Positions 42,920 through 52,833 of a stretch of DNA of 64,000 nt are shown one piece after another (positions within the stretch are counted from its first letter, which is position 1; each line of letters begins with the position of its first letter). A program made the position numbers and the translations under genes. Origin of the DNA: HTCC2207 sp002685195 (GTDB lineage: Bacteria; Pseudomonadota; Gammaproteobacteria; Pseudomonadales; Porticoccaceae); NCBI GenBank assembly GCA_051201675.1, contig CP179212.1, forward strand, positions 1,674,001 through 1,738,000, given 5' to 3'. The notes beneath the pieces are model-generated. The model did not search any database, was not told where the DNA came from, and saw only the letters and a list, made by a program, of their open reading frames with translations.

Positions 42920-44932
42920 TTAAAAAGGCCCGCCCTGCTCCAAAGGATTAGACCAGAGTGTTGAGTAAACAGAAGTTCCATCAATAAAATAAACCGCATC
43001 ATCATCAAATACTGAACGATGAGGGCCATTATTCCACCAATTATCCGTTACCGACTTGAGATAACCAACCTCCACAATCGTTGTAACTGCAGGATTATCT
43101 TTGCCCTCCAACTGAAGCATATAAAGCCTATTTTGCTGATAATAATCATCCTCGTCTGCTCCATAAACAGTTAGGGGCACAGCAAAACGGTCAGTAGACT
43201 CGTCATATTGCTGATAAGTAAACGCATGACGGTTATAGCGAGCTTCAGAATGACTCCAACTGCCATCTCCGAGAATATGTGTGCCCAGGGAATAAGGCGC
43301 AGTCATATCACTTATATTAAACAACTCTAGTTTTGTTAGCCCATTCTCATCAGCACCTAACCCCAACAACAAATCATCATTTACCGGATGAAGAAAATCG
43401 GAGAAGCCAGGTATGGTAAGCTCTCCGGCAATCATGGGATCTTCTGGATTGGTCACATTAATCACATACAAAGGGTCAACTGTCTCAAAGGTCACTAGAT
43501 AGAGCGTATCGCCAAAAAACCTTACACCGTAGAGACTCTCGTTAGGTTTACCTATTTTTTCAGGCCTATTTGCGTTAGGTAGAGTTCCGACTAGGTTAAG
43601 CATTAACTCTTGACTAGAAAGCTGAAGAACCGACAGCTGGTGGTCAATGGAGTCTTCGCTTCCCCAAGGTCCTGTTTGAGTTGTGGTGACAACTCTCAAG
43701 TAACCTGCATGTTCGCTGATACGAAAATCCACCTCACCTCTACTCCAAAGATGCCCATCGACCGAACCTGAACCTTGGTACGTTATATCATCTGACGCCT
43801 CAAAAGAATGCACCAGTGTTCTGGACTCCTCGTCATAACCCTCCGCTTGCGTCAGATAAATAGCGTTCTCGCTCGCATAGACACCTGATACAGACCCCAT
43901 GTAACAGGATGCACCAAGCATAGACTCGGACTCTAGATCAACAGCGATAACAAATGTCATTACTGGGAAACCATAACGGGCAGATGCTTGTTCATTGGTT
44001 TTGTCCATAAATAAACACTCATCAACCTCAACCAAAAGACTCGACTCTCCATTTACTAGTACAGTTGGCAAAACATCAGCAGCACTTAAGTCACTTAGTA
44101 ATACTTTATTTTCTTCGATCTCTTCTTGAGTCGATGGATATCGAATTAAGCCTGGGATTTCAGGTGTATGACGCGCAACCATATAAACATGTTTATCCAC
44201 ACGGCGGCTAGTCACGAAACCACCTTCCAGTTCGATCTGTAGTTTTAATTCTGGTTGCTCTGGCTCACTAATATCGTAAATATCGAGCGCGCTAGTTTGG
44301 CCTTCCCATGCCCATGAGGCACTAAACCTTTCTCCAAAGGTCCCCCACCAACTGGAACTTCTAAGCGATACCAGACTTGAATCTTTATTGTAGAGACCTT
44401 CAACCGTCAGATCGCCATCAACAGGGATAACACTAACCAATGTTGCACTCGCTTCCTCCGAGTCTGTACTTAGAATCCTAATACCTCTCTCTGCTTCATT
44501 GGGACTGTCTGGATCTTCTTCAATTCCATCATTTGCAACTCGACTGAAATCCTCCATCACAAAACAACAGTCCATACTACGGCTAGGAGCAATAAATAAA
44601 TGATCTCCATCATATTTTACAACGTCGTGCTCATCCACAGAGGCTTCGAGCGTATAGGTCGTCGTATAACTCCGTCCAGAGTCCTCTGTCGCAAGAAACA
44701 CATCCGCATTACCTTCATTATTTAAATAGTCTTCGCCATCTTCAATAATGGATTGTGAGAATATCTCCAAAAACTGAGCTTCGTTATCAGCTGCTATCAA
44801 CAATCCTGTAGGTGGCGGTTCATTACAACAAACCAAGTCTTCATCTGATTCGACTGACCCACCACTACCGCATCCAGCTTGGACTAAAACCAGTATTAAC
44901 AGCAAATATCTAGCTGATTGAGTTAAGCTCAT
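42920..44932 (-). CDS. Beta-propeller lipoprotein
   Basis: 670 residues. Lipoprotein signal with Cys21 in LVQAGC. The rest is the secreted beta-propeller family (COG4880-like): repeated blocks such as VDEHDVVKYDGDHLFIA, LDIYDISEPEQPELK, LYGVRFFGDTLYLVTF and YVINVTNPEDPMIAGEL. Many acidic residues and CC pairs near the N-terminus. Function unknown; probably outer-membrane or periplasmic. Single gene. Confidence 0.8.
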   Translation of the reverse strand: MSLTQSARYLLLILVLVQAGCGSGGSVESDEDLVCCNEPPPTGLLIAADNEAQFLEIFSQSIIEDGEDYLNNEGNADVFLATEDSGRSYTTTYTLEASVDEHDVVKYDGDHLFIAPSRSMDCCFVMEDFSRVANDGIEEDPDSPNEAERGIRILSTDSEEASATLVSVIPVDGDLTVEGLYNKDSSLVSLRSSSWWGTFGERFSASWAWEGQTSALDIYDISEPEQPELKLQIELEGGFVTSRRVDKHVYMVARHTPEIPGLIRYPSTQEEIEENKVLLSDLSAADVLPTVLVNGESSLLVEVDECLFMDKTNEQASARYGFPVMTFVIAVDLESESMLGASCYMGSVSGVYASENAIYLTQAEGYDEESRTLVHSFEASDDITYQGSGSVDGHLWSRGEVDFRISEHAGYLRVVTTTQTGPWGSEDSIDHQLSVLQLSSQELMLNLVGTLPNANRPEKIGKPNESLYGVRFFGDTLYLVTFETVDPLYVINVTNPEDPMIAGELTIPGFSDFLHPVNDDLLLGLGADENGLTKLELFNISDMTAPYSLGTHILGDGSWSHSEARYNRHAFTYQQYDESTDRFAVPLTVYGADEDDYYQQNRLYMLQLEGKDNPAVTTIVEVGYLKSVTDNWWNNGPHRSVFDDDAVYFIDGTSVYSTLWSNPLEQGGPF

Positions 44933-44999
44933 GTGTCAAACTCCATAAATATTAAAAATATCCTATAAAAGAACGCGTCAACAAAATTGCCCCCCTGCA

Positions 45000-45830
45000 T
45001 TAAACAAAAAAGTCGGGAGCCAATTCAGAGATATCCAACGATGTATCCACCTGATAAGAATTCAAATCAATGATGCCCTCTGAGGCCAAAACCTCATCAT
45101 CCACATAGAAATTACCCGTGGATTCACGACTATCTCGAGTGAGTATAATGTGAGCGGCGTCCGACATAATTTCCGGCGTTCTAGATCTAGCGATCATCAT
45201 ATCTCCACCCAAGTGATTTGCCACAGCTGCAGTGGCGATCGCAGTGCGCGGCCACAGCGCATTAAAAGCAATGCCATCTCTTTTAAACTCACTGCTCATG
45301 CCTAAAACACACATGCTCATTCCATATTTAGCCATACTGTAAGCAACATGATTTTGGAACCATCGTATCTCCATATTCAGTGGCGGGGAAAGGTTTAGTA
45401 CGTGAGGATTATCTGACTTACGTAGATAAGGGACTGCTTTCTGCGAGCAAAGAAAAGTGCCACGAGTATTAATGTTATGCATCAAATCGTAGCCTTTCAT
45501 GCTTACCGACTCTGTGCCCGCTAAATTTATAGCACTGGCGTTATTGACCAAAATATCAATACCACCAAATTCAGCTGCAGTTTTATCCATTGCCTCCTGA
45601 ACTTGATCTTCAAATCGGACGTCAACTATTAACGGTAATGCTTTACCCCCCGCCGCTTCGATTTCCTCCGCCGCTGTATAAATCGTACCTGCCAAACGCG
45701 GATGAGGCTCAGTTGTTTTGGCGGCAATTGCAATATTTGCGCCATCTGCTGCTGCACGCTTTGCAATCGCAAGGCCAATACCTCGGCTCGCGCCGCTAAT
45801 AAATAAGGTCTTACCGGATAGATCGGCCAT
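45000..45830 (-). CDS. SDR family oxidoreductase, HSDL2-like
   Basis: 276 residues. TLFISGASRGIGLAIAKRA, NNASAIN and YSMAKYGMSM (Tyr/Lys) are classical SDR motifs; the AAKTTEPHPRLAGTIYTAAEEIEAAGG segment is typical of hydroxysteroid dehydrogenase-like protein 2. Probably NADP-linked, acting on acyl or steroid-like substrates. Lacks the SCP2 domain of animal HSDL2. Confidence 0.82.
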   Translation of the reverse strand: MADLSGKTLFISGASRGIGLAIAKRAAADGANIAIAAKTTEPHPRLAGTIYTAAEEIEAAGGKALPLIVDVRFEDQVQEAMDKTAAEFGGIDILVNNASAINLAGTESVSMKGYDLMHNINTRGTFLCSQKAVPYLRKSDNPHVLNLSPPLNMEIRWFQNHVAYSMAKYGMSMCVLGMSSEFKRDGIAFNALWPRTAIATAAVANHLGGDMMIARSRTPEIMSDAAHIILTRDSRESTGNFYVDDEVLASEGIIDLNSYQVDTSLDISELAPDFFV

Positions 45831-45881
45831 AGTTAGCTCTCTTAACTGGTCTAATTGATTATTATGTGATCTTTAAGTGGC

Positions 45882-47261
45882 TTAACCCAAGCCACCCTCA
45901 GTGAGTTTTGCCGGGTCTAACAGTTTTTCTAACTCAGCCCGAGGAATATCTGTTTCTTCCTCAGCTACATCCAACACTGCACGACCTTCTTTGTACGCTT
46001 TTTTAGCTATCTCAGCGGCTTTCAAGTATCCAATAACAGGGTTCAATGCTGTCACTAAGATAGGATTACGCCCCAACGCCAACTTTAGTTGGTCTTCATT
46101 AACCGTAAAGGTAGCCACAGCTTTATCGGCAAGGAGACGACTAACATTAGCCAAAAGAGAAATACTAGACAGTATGTTATCTGCAATCATTGGCAACATA
46201 ACATTCAATTCAAAATTACCCGCTTGGCCGCCAATAGTAATTGCCGCGTCATTACCAATCACCTGCGCTGAAACCATTGCTGCCGCCTCAGGGATCACAG
46301 GGTTGACCTTGCCTGGCATAATTGATGAACCAGGTTGAAGTGCCTCAAGCGCTATTTCACCTAAGCCTGCCAGCGGGCCAGAATTCATCCAGCGCAGATC
46401 ATTAGCAATCTTCATGATTGAAACTGCTGTCGTTTTTAGCTGACCTGACAAAGACACAATCACATCCTGTGTATTGATATGGGTAAATAAGTTATCTGCA
46501 GGAGAGAACTCTATTCCGGTCTCTGCGCTCAGGTACTTATTAAATTCAACCGCAAATTCAGGATGCGCATTAATGCCAGTACCAACTGCGGTTCCACCTT
46601 GGGCGAGTGTTTGCAATTTAGGTAACGTTGCTTTGATAAAATAAATATTTTGTTCGATCTGCGTAGCCCAACTCAGCAAGCTCTGGCTCAATCGCACAGG
46701 CATAGCATCCATTAAGTGAGTACGTCCGGTTTTGATGTGATGGTCGACTTTCTTGGCTTTTACCAAGATAACCTCGTGTAAGTGCTCTAAAGCAGGCAGA
46801 AGCCGCTCTCGAACCTCAACAGCCGCGCTAATATGAATACAAGTAGGAATAATATCGTTACTACTCTGACCATAATTAATATGATCATTGGCGCTGACTG
46901 ATTCACCGGTTTTTGATGAAGCTAAGGTCGCTAATACTTCGTTAGCATTCATGTTAGAGCTAGTACCAGATCCCGTTTGGTATACATCCACCGGAAAGTG
47001 GCTCATTAACTCGGGACTTTGCAACAATTCTTGGACCACCTCTGTAATCGCATTGCCGACATTCGGTGCCAACAACCCTAAACTCGTATTTGCTTGTGCC
47101 GCAGCAGACTTGGCAACCAGCAGCGCGCGAACAAAAGCCTCAGGCATAGATTTACCGCTCACGGGGAAGTTGTTAATGGCTCGCTGAGTTTGTGCGCCAT
47201 AAAGCGCATCTTCAGGAACCTTTAACTCTCCCATGCTGTCACTCTCAATACGAGTCTTCAT
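45882..47261 (-). CDS. fumC: Fumarate hydratase class II
   Basis: 459 residues. TGSGTSSNMNANEVLA, KTGRTHLMDAMP and the superfamily signature GSSIMPGKVNPV are present. Interconverts fumarate and malate; oxygen-stable form. Adjacent to soxG across a 160-bp gap, likely its own transcript. Confidence 0.96.
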   Translation of the reverse strand: MKTRIESDSMGELKVPEDALYGAQTQRAINNFPVSGKSMPEAFVRALLVAKSAAAQANTSLGLLAPNVGNAITEVVQELLQSPELMSHFPVDVYQTGSGTSSNMNANEVLATLASSKTGESVSANDHINYGQSSNDIIPTCIHISAAVEVRERLLPALEHLHEVILVKAKKVDHHIKTGRTHLMDAMPVRLSQSLLSWATQIEQNIYFIKATLPKLQTLAQGGTAVGTGINAHPEFAVEFNKYLSAETGIEFSPADNLFTHINTQDVIVSLSGQLKTTAVSIMKIANDLRWMNSGPLAGLGEIALEALQPGSSIMPGKVNPVIPEAAAMVSAQVIGNDAAITIGGQAGNFELNVMLPMIADNILSSISLLANVSRLLADKAVATFTVNEDQLKLALGRNPILVTALNPVIGYLKAAEIAKKAYKEGRAVLDVAEEETDIPRAELEKLLDPAKLTEGGLG

Positions 47262-47421
47262 TACTTATCCTTAAATTTGCCTATTCAGATTATCGTTTTA
47301 GCACCGCGCATGGAACATTCACAGCACAGCCCGTCAAGGTCGCCTATATTAGCAGAAATAGTATTTATTAATAATTAATTAAGAGGATCTTCTTTCCAAG
47401 AAAACCGACAAAAGGAACAAT

Positions 47422-48033
47422 CTAAGCCTGTGATTTAAACTTGGTATCTTTCACTGCGTCTAAAAGCCACTGCATAATATAGTCCGAAAAACTGCGGCGA
47501 ATGATTAGGTCAATGCTACCATCGGCATTCTGAGCCACAAGGGCGCTAGCGCTTGCAAAGGTAGTTTGCGTGCATCGACCATCCTGATCTGAGGCTTCAG
47601 CCCAAGAACCAAAGTCATATACGCTTGCCTTTTTAAGGAGAGTACCGACTTGTTCGCCGCTGAGGTTCACTTGTGTTTGACCACCACTAACATCGACAAC
47701 GGCTACATGCCCTTCAAGCTGTTGTCTTAAGGCACTCTCAAGGCTTAAGGCGTCGCTTGCTGCGGTAACTAACCATTCGTTAGGCCCCAACCAATAGATG
47801 CTAGTATTGCCACTACGTTTGTAAGTACCCGGCTTGGTGGGTAAAGTCACACCTGTAACCTGCAATACAGCGTGGCCAAATTGTGTGTCACCACTGTCGC
47901 CGCGCAATGTAAGGTGGCAACCTTGATGAATTTCTCGAACCACAAGGCTAATTGGTGCATTTTCAGTAACCTGACTGGTCAACCCATAGTGTAATGGAGA
48001 CTCAGAACGGGGTTGATGGCCTGTATTAGACAT
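47422..48033 (-). CDS. soxG: Sarcosine oxidase gamma subunit
   Basis: 203 residues, GcvT-like fold; IYWLGPNEWLV and VDVSGGQTQVNLSG are characteristic of SoxG. Non-catalytic subunit of heterotetrameric sarcosine oxidase. Overlaps soxA by 8 bp. Confidence 0.92.
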   Translation of the reverse strand: MSNTGHQPRSESPLHYGLTSQVTENAPISLVVREIHQGCHLTLRGDSGDTQFGHAVLQVTGVTLPTKPGTYKRSGNTSIYWLGPNEWLVTAASDALSLESALRQQLEGHVAVVDVSGGQTQVNLSGEQVGTLLKKASVYDFGSWAEASDQDGRCTQTTFASASALVAQNADGSIDLIIRRSFSDYIMQWLLDAVKDTKFKSQA

Positions 48034-51000
48034 GCTGGCGCTCTCCTTTTGGATCGTAAAATACTGAGCTGACTATTTGTGCGGGGACGGTGGTCCCATC
48101 AGCTGTTGGGCAATACACTGTGTCGCCTAAACGATTCAAACCACCCTTCACGACCGCTAGAGCGATGGAGTGGCCCATATTGGCACTGTAATAGCTTGAG
48201 GTCACATGGCCTTGCATGGCCATTGGAATAGGCTGTTTGGGGTCATTAACAATCTGAGCACCCTCAGGTAGCACGATAGTTGGGTCAATCGTTTTTAACC
48301 CAACTAGCTGCTTGCGATTATCCCGAAGAGTGTCGCTACGGGATAATGAGCGCTGACCTATAAAGCTAAAGGCTTTGTTCTTGCCGACAATCCAATCCAT
48401 GTTCATGTCAGCAGGGGTCATGGAGCCGTCAGTATCTTGCCCAACAATAATAAAGCCCTTTTCTGCGCGCAGTACGTGCATGGTCTCTGTGCCGTAGGGT
48501 GTGATATCAAACTCTTTGCCTGCCTCGATTAAGGCCTCCCATACATGACGGCCATAATTGGCGGGCACATTGATCTCGAAAGACAATTCCCCGGTGAAGC
48601 TAATACGGAACACTCGCGCTGTAACTCCCGCTACTGTGCCATTACGCCAATCCATAAACCCAAATTGGTCAGAGGTTAAATCAATGTCTTGGCATACTTT
48701 GGCCACCACTTTGCGAGCATTGGGTCCTGTGACAGTTGCCGTAGCCCAGTGGTCAGTAACCGAGGTAAAATAAACCTGTAATTCAGGCCATTCGGTTTGT
48801 TGCCATAACTCTAACCACGCTAAAACACCTGCGGCACCACCTGTGGTGGTAAACATGAGGTAGTGATTTTCGCTTAAACAGGCACAGACTCCGTCATCAA
48901 AAATCATTCCATCTTCTTTGAGCATAACGCCGTAGCGGCATTTACCTGGTGCTAATTTAAGGTATGAATTGGTATACATACGAGTGATGAATTCAGCAGC
49001 ATCAGGCCCTTGAATATCAATTTTGCCAAGGGTGCTGGCATCAAGAATACCAACGCTGTTGCGCACCGCTAAACACTCGCGATTAACCGCTTGGTCGAGG
49101 GTCTCGTTACCTTTAGGAAAATACCAAGGTCGCTTCCATTGACCCACATCTTCAAATTTGGCGCCCTGCTCAACATGCCATCTGTGAGCTGAGGTATATC
49201 GTTCTGGATCAAATAATTCGCCAACATCACGGCCGGCGATCGCTCCAAAGGTGGTAGGCGTGTAGGACGGCCTAAAAATAGTGGTGCCTGTTTCACTGAT
49301 ACTTTGATCAAGCGCGTTGGCTAAGATCGCCATGCCATTAATATTGCCTAGTTTACCTTGGTCAGTACCAAACCCTAGGGCGGTGTAGCGCTTTACGTGT
49401 TCTACTGACTCAAACCCCTCTCTAACAGCCAGCTCTATACCGCCTGCGCTAACATCTAGTTGCAAATCAACAAACTGGCTGGGAGCTCGACTGGGTGGTT
49501 TACTGTGAGGTACCAAAAATAGTGCCTGCTGCGGTTCTTGCACTGGCTCTACGAGCTCTACAGGGGAAAATTGTACGGCACCCAATCCAAACCCGGCAAG
49601 TTGTGCTGCTTTAGCACCGGCAGTGGCACCTTCAATTAACCCGTCTCGCAGGCCAAAAGTGCCATTGCAAGCGCCTACCGAGCGCTCTTGCTGTTTTGAG
49701 TCGCCAGGTCTAAAGCTTACAATCGACTCATCCCAAACAGGTTTGGCGCCGGTATGGGAACTGAGATGAATAGCTGCACTCCAACCTCCAGAGGTCGCTA
49801 TAAGGTCACAGGGCAAACGTTTCACCTCACCCGTGATGGCGCTGCCGCTTTCATTCAGAGGAGCAACCATGGCTGCGCGTACTCGTTTTCCACCTTTAGC
49901 TTCGATGACGCCATGACCACTTGCTATTAGAATACCTAGGGCCCTGGCTTGTTCAACTAATTCACCGTTAGGTGACTGACGCGAGTCAACCACCGCGACA
50001 ACCTTTCGACCCGCGGTGTGCCAATCAATGGCTGTTTGGTAGGCGTTATCGTTGGTGGTGGCTAAAATAAGTTTGCTTCCAGGTGCCACACCATAGCGAT
50101 TAACATAGGTTGATACAGAAGATGCTTGCATCACGCCTGGAATATCGTTGTGCGCAAACACCAACGGGCGCTCAAAGGCACCTGTTGCTAAAACAACTTG
50201 TTTTGCTCTTACTCGGTGCATTCTTTGCCTTACTTGCTGTCCCTTGCCTGCACTCAACCCCAGATGATCTGTGCGTTTTTCTAAAATGGTCAAAAAGTTA
50301 TGGTCGTAGTAGCCAAACACTGTGCTACGGGGCAGTTGCTGCACGTTGTTATAACGATTTAGCTGCTCAACCATGTCTGCAATCCATTGGCTAGCCGATA
50401 CACTGTTTAGGGTTTGAGTAGACGCCAGCAGGCTACCACCAAACTCGCTCTGTTCATCTGCAATGATGACTCGGGCACCAGCCTCTGCTGCTTCACGCGC
50501 AGCAACTAGACCTGCCGGCCCTGCACCTACCACCAACACATCGCAGTGCTGATTAAGTTTGTCATAAACATCTGGATCGGCATCAACGGGTGTTTTACCC
50601 AACCCAGCCGCCTTGCGAATAAAGTGCTCGTAGGTCATCCAGAGTTTTTGTGGGTACATGAACGTTTTATAGTAAAACCCTGGCGGCATTAAGCGCCCAA
50701 ACCATCCCATTATGCCCATCAAATCAAAATTAACATTAGGCCATCCATTGACACTTGACGCTTCAAGCCCCTCGTAAAGCTCGACCTGAGTCACCTTAAG
50801 ATTGGGCACGGTAGCTGCGCCTGAGCCTAGCTGAATAATACCGTTGGGCTCTTCGGCACCATGGCCCACAATACCGCGGGGTCGTGAGTATTTAAAACTG
50901 CGACCTACTACATCCACGCCATTTGCCAGTAAAGCTGAGGCTAGGGTATCACCCATTACTCCCTGATAGGCTTTGCCGTTGAATGTAAAATTAATATTTT

Positions 51001-51049
51001 GGTCAGGGTTTGTGCGCCCAGCATTAGGCAGGCGGTTTAGTTGTTTCAT
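48026..51049 (-). CDS. soxA: Sarcosine oxidase alpha subunit
   Basis: 1007 residues. N-terminal 2Fe-2S-like domain without complete cysteines (SFKYSRPRGIVGHGAEEPNG), an NAD-binding Rossmann fold (LVVGAGPAGLVAAREAAEAG), then a C-terminal GcvT/THF-binding half (RNSVGILDASTLGKIDIQGP). It passes the methyl from sarcosine to tetrahydrofolate as 5,10-methylene-THF. Overlaps soxD by 4 bp. Confidence 0.95.
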   Translation of the reverse strand: MKQLNRLPNAGRTNPDQNINFTFNGKAYQGVMGDTLASALLANGVDVVGRSFKYSRPRGIVGHGAEEPNGIIQLGSGAATVPNLKVTQVELYEGLEASSVNGWPNVNFDLMGIMGWFGRLMPPGFYYKTFMYPQKLWMTYEHFIRKAAGLGKTPVDADPDVYDKLNQHCDVLVVGAGPAGLVAAREAAEAGARVIIADEQSEFGGSLLASTQTLNSVSASQWIADMVEQLNRYNNVQQLPRSTVFGYYDHNFLTILEKRTDHLGLSAGKGQQVRQRMHRVRAKQVVLATGAFERPLVFAHNDIPGVMQASSVSTYVNRYGVAPGSKLILATTNDNAYQTAIDWHTAGRKVVAVVDSRQSPNGELVEQARALGILIASGHGVIEAKGGKRVRAAMVAPLNESGSAITGEVKRLPCDLIATSGGWSAAIHLSSHTGAKPVWDESIVSFRPGDSKQQERSVGACNGTFGLRDGLIEGATAGAKAAQLAGFGLGAVQFSPVELVEPVQEPQQALFLVPHSKPPSRAPSQFVDLQLDVSAGGIELAVREGFESVEHVKRYTALGFGTDQGKLGNINGMAILANALDQSISETGTTIFRPSYTPTTFGAIAGRDVGELFDPERYTSAHRWHVEQGAKFEDVGQWKRPWYFPKGNETLDQAVNRECLAVRNSVGILDASTLGKIDIQGPDAAEFITRMYTNSYLKLAPGKCRYGVMLKEDGMIFDDGVCACLSENHYLMFTTTGGAAGVLAWLELWQQTEWPELQVYFTSVTDHWATATVTGPNARKVVAKVCQDIDLTSDQFGFMDWRNGTVAGVTARVFRISFTGELSFEINVPANYGRHVWEALIEAGKEFDITPYGTETMHVLRAEKGFIIVGQDTDGSMTPADMNMDWIVGKNKAFSFIGQRSLSRSDTLRDNRKQLVGLKTIDPTIVLPEGAQIVNDPKQPIPMAMQGHVTSSYYSANMGHSIALAVVKGGLNRLGDTVYCPTADGTTVPAQIVSSVFYDPKGERQHV

Positions 51050-51336
51050 GCGCCCTCTCCAACATTGCTTGGCTGCGTGCCGACTTTGTAGGTCTCAAGA
51101 ATTTCATAGGTCACTGTGTTACGTGTGGCATTAAAATAACGACGACACCCAGTCACGTGGTACCACATTTCATGGTGGATACCGCGAGGGTTTTTGCGAA
51201 AAAACAAGTAATCGCCCCACTCTTCGTCAGTGAGTGTTTCAGGGGCTAAGGGGCGTGCAATATGGGCTTCACCACCGTAGCTAAACTCTTCTTCACTACG
51301 CAATTCTTGGCAGTGTGGGCAATAAATTTGTAACAT
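51046..51336 (-). CDS. soxD: Sarcosine oxidase delta subunit
   Basis: 96 residues. Zinc site from Cys6 and Cys9 (IYCPHCQ), with His and Cys63 (HVTGCRR); the WGDYLFFRKNPRG motif is typical of SoxD. Structural subunit. Confidence 0.93.
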   Translation of the reverse strand: MLQIYCPHCQELRSEEEFSYGGEAHIARPLAPETLTDEEWGDYLFFRKNPRGIHHEMWYHVTGCRRYFNATRNTVTYEILETYKVGTQPSNVGEGA

Positions 51337-51369
51337 AAATAGTCTCTCAAACTATGTTTGAATATGGTG

Positions 51370-52620
51370 TCAGTGGGCTACACCTGCGGCCCCATGCTCG
51401 TCAATTAAGGCTCCGCTATTAAAACGGCCAATATTGAACGCTTCAGCCAAGGGATGAGGCCTGTCATTAGCCACGGTGTCAGCAAAAACAAAACCAGAGC
51501 CAGGCGTGGCTTTAAAACCACCGGTACCCCAACCACAGTTGAAGTAAAGGCCATCGACTGAGGTTTTACTAATAATCGGACAAGCATCGGGGCAGGTGTC
51601 GACGATGCCACCCCATTGGCGGTTCATTTGCACTCGACTAAATGCCGGAAACAGCTCACAAATGGCCTGCACGGTGTGCTCTATGACATTGAATGACCCA
51701 CGCTGGCCGTAACCGTTGTAGCTGTCTACCCCTGCGCCAATTACTAAGTCGCCCTTGTCAGACTGGCTGATGTACCCGTGCACTGCATTTGACATAACCA
51801 CTGTGTCTAGACAGGGTTTAACGGGCTCTGAAACCAATGCTTGAAGAGGTCGTGATTCAACGGGCAACCGCAAGCCTGCCATTGCCGCCACTACTCCGGA
51901 ACTACCCGCAGTAACACAGGCGACCTTGCGCGCACCAATAAAGCCGTTGGTTGTTTCTACACCAATTACTGCACCATCTTTTCGACGAATACCGGTCACT
52001 TCGGTCTGCTGAATCATGTCAACTCCCAGAGCGTCTGCGCCCCGAGCATACCCCCAGGCCACCGCATCGTGACGGGCTGTGCCCCCACGCGGTTGCCAGG
52101 AGGCACCCAAGATAGGGTACCGACTATCCCGAGATATATTGATTAGTGGCGCAATTTCTTTTACTCGCTCTGGGGTCACTACCTCGCCGTCAATACCGTT
52201 GAGTCGGTTGGCGTTGACGCGCCTCTCAATGTCGCGCATATCTTGTAGGTTATGCCCCAAATTAAGCACACCGCGCTGGCTAAACATTACGTTGTAATTT
52301 AATTCTTTACTGAGACCTTCCCATAACTTGAGGGATAGTTCGTAGAGCTGTGCTGCCTCGTCCCAGAGATAGTTTGACCGAATAATAGTGGTGTTGCGGG
52401 CGGTGTTTCCGCCACCAAGATACCCTTTTTCGACAACGGCAACGTTGGTTATACCGTGTACTTTTGCCAAGTAGTAGGCTGTTGCTAAGCCGTGTCCGCC
52501 GCCACCAACAACGATGACGTCGTATTCTTTTTTGGGCTTGGGACTACGCCAGACTTTCTGCCAATTTTCATGGTAGCTAAGGGCGTTTTTTAACAGACTA
52601 AAACCAGAGTATCGTTTCAT
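51370..52620 (-). CDS. soxB: Sarcosine oxidase beta subunit
   Basis: 416 residues. FAD motif DVIVVGGGGHGLATAYYLAK, covalent-FMN region with conserved His, and WGTGGFKATPGSG at the C-terminus. Demethylates sarcosine to glycine, yielding formaldehyde or methylene-THF and hydrogen peroxide. ATG 52620 gives the standard MKRYSGFSLL start; GTG 52629 is an upstream alternative. First gene of soxBDAG; divergent from a GlxA-type regulator. Confidence 0.94.
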   Translation of the reverse strand: MKRYSGFSLLKNALSYHENWQKVWRSPKPKKEYDVIVVGGGGHGLATAYYLAKVHGITNVAVVEKGYLGGGNTARNTTIIRSNYLWDEAAQLYELSLKLWEGLSKELNYNVMFSQRGVLNLGHNLQDMRDIERRVNANRLNGIDGEVVTPERVKEIAPLINISRDSRYPILGASWQPRGGTARHDAVAWGYARGADALGVDMIQQTEVTGIRRKDGAVIGVETTNGFIGARKVACVTAGSSGVVAAMAGLRLPVESRPLQALVSEPVKPCLDTVVMSNAVHGYISQSDKGDLVIGAGVDSYNGYGQRGSFNVIEHTVQAICELFPAFSRVQMNRQWGGIVDTCPDACPIISKTSVDGLYFNCGWGTGGFKATPGSGFVFADTVANDRPHPLAEAFNIGRFNSGALIDEHGAAGVAH

Positions 52621-52667
52621 AGTGACCACTAAGTTAAATCTAGATTATCAAGAGTGCATTTGACCAG

Positions 52668-52744
52668 TTTTACGGTTGGGGCTGCTAGAATAAAAACGCC
52701 AATGTGTGACTCAAAAACGACAAAATAACGCTCAAACCGTAAAA
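52668..52744. promoter_or_regulatory. Inverted repeat in the soxB/glxA divergent promoter region
   Basis: TTTTACGGTT (52668-52677) and AACCGTAAAA (52735-52744) form a perfect 10-bp inverted repeat separated by 57 bp. It spans the shared control region of soxB and the GlxA-type gene, so it may be a paired operator. A second symmetry, GTCAT-N7-ATGAC (52767-52783), covers a TATAGT -10 candidate for the regulator. Confidence 0.4.
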
Positions 52745-52833
52745 ACAAGGGTTTTAGGGCTAAAATGTCATTATAGTTATGACGTAAAACCATTTTTTGT
52801 TGTATTAAAACGACTTATAGAGGGTGTTTGGCC

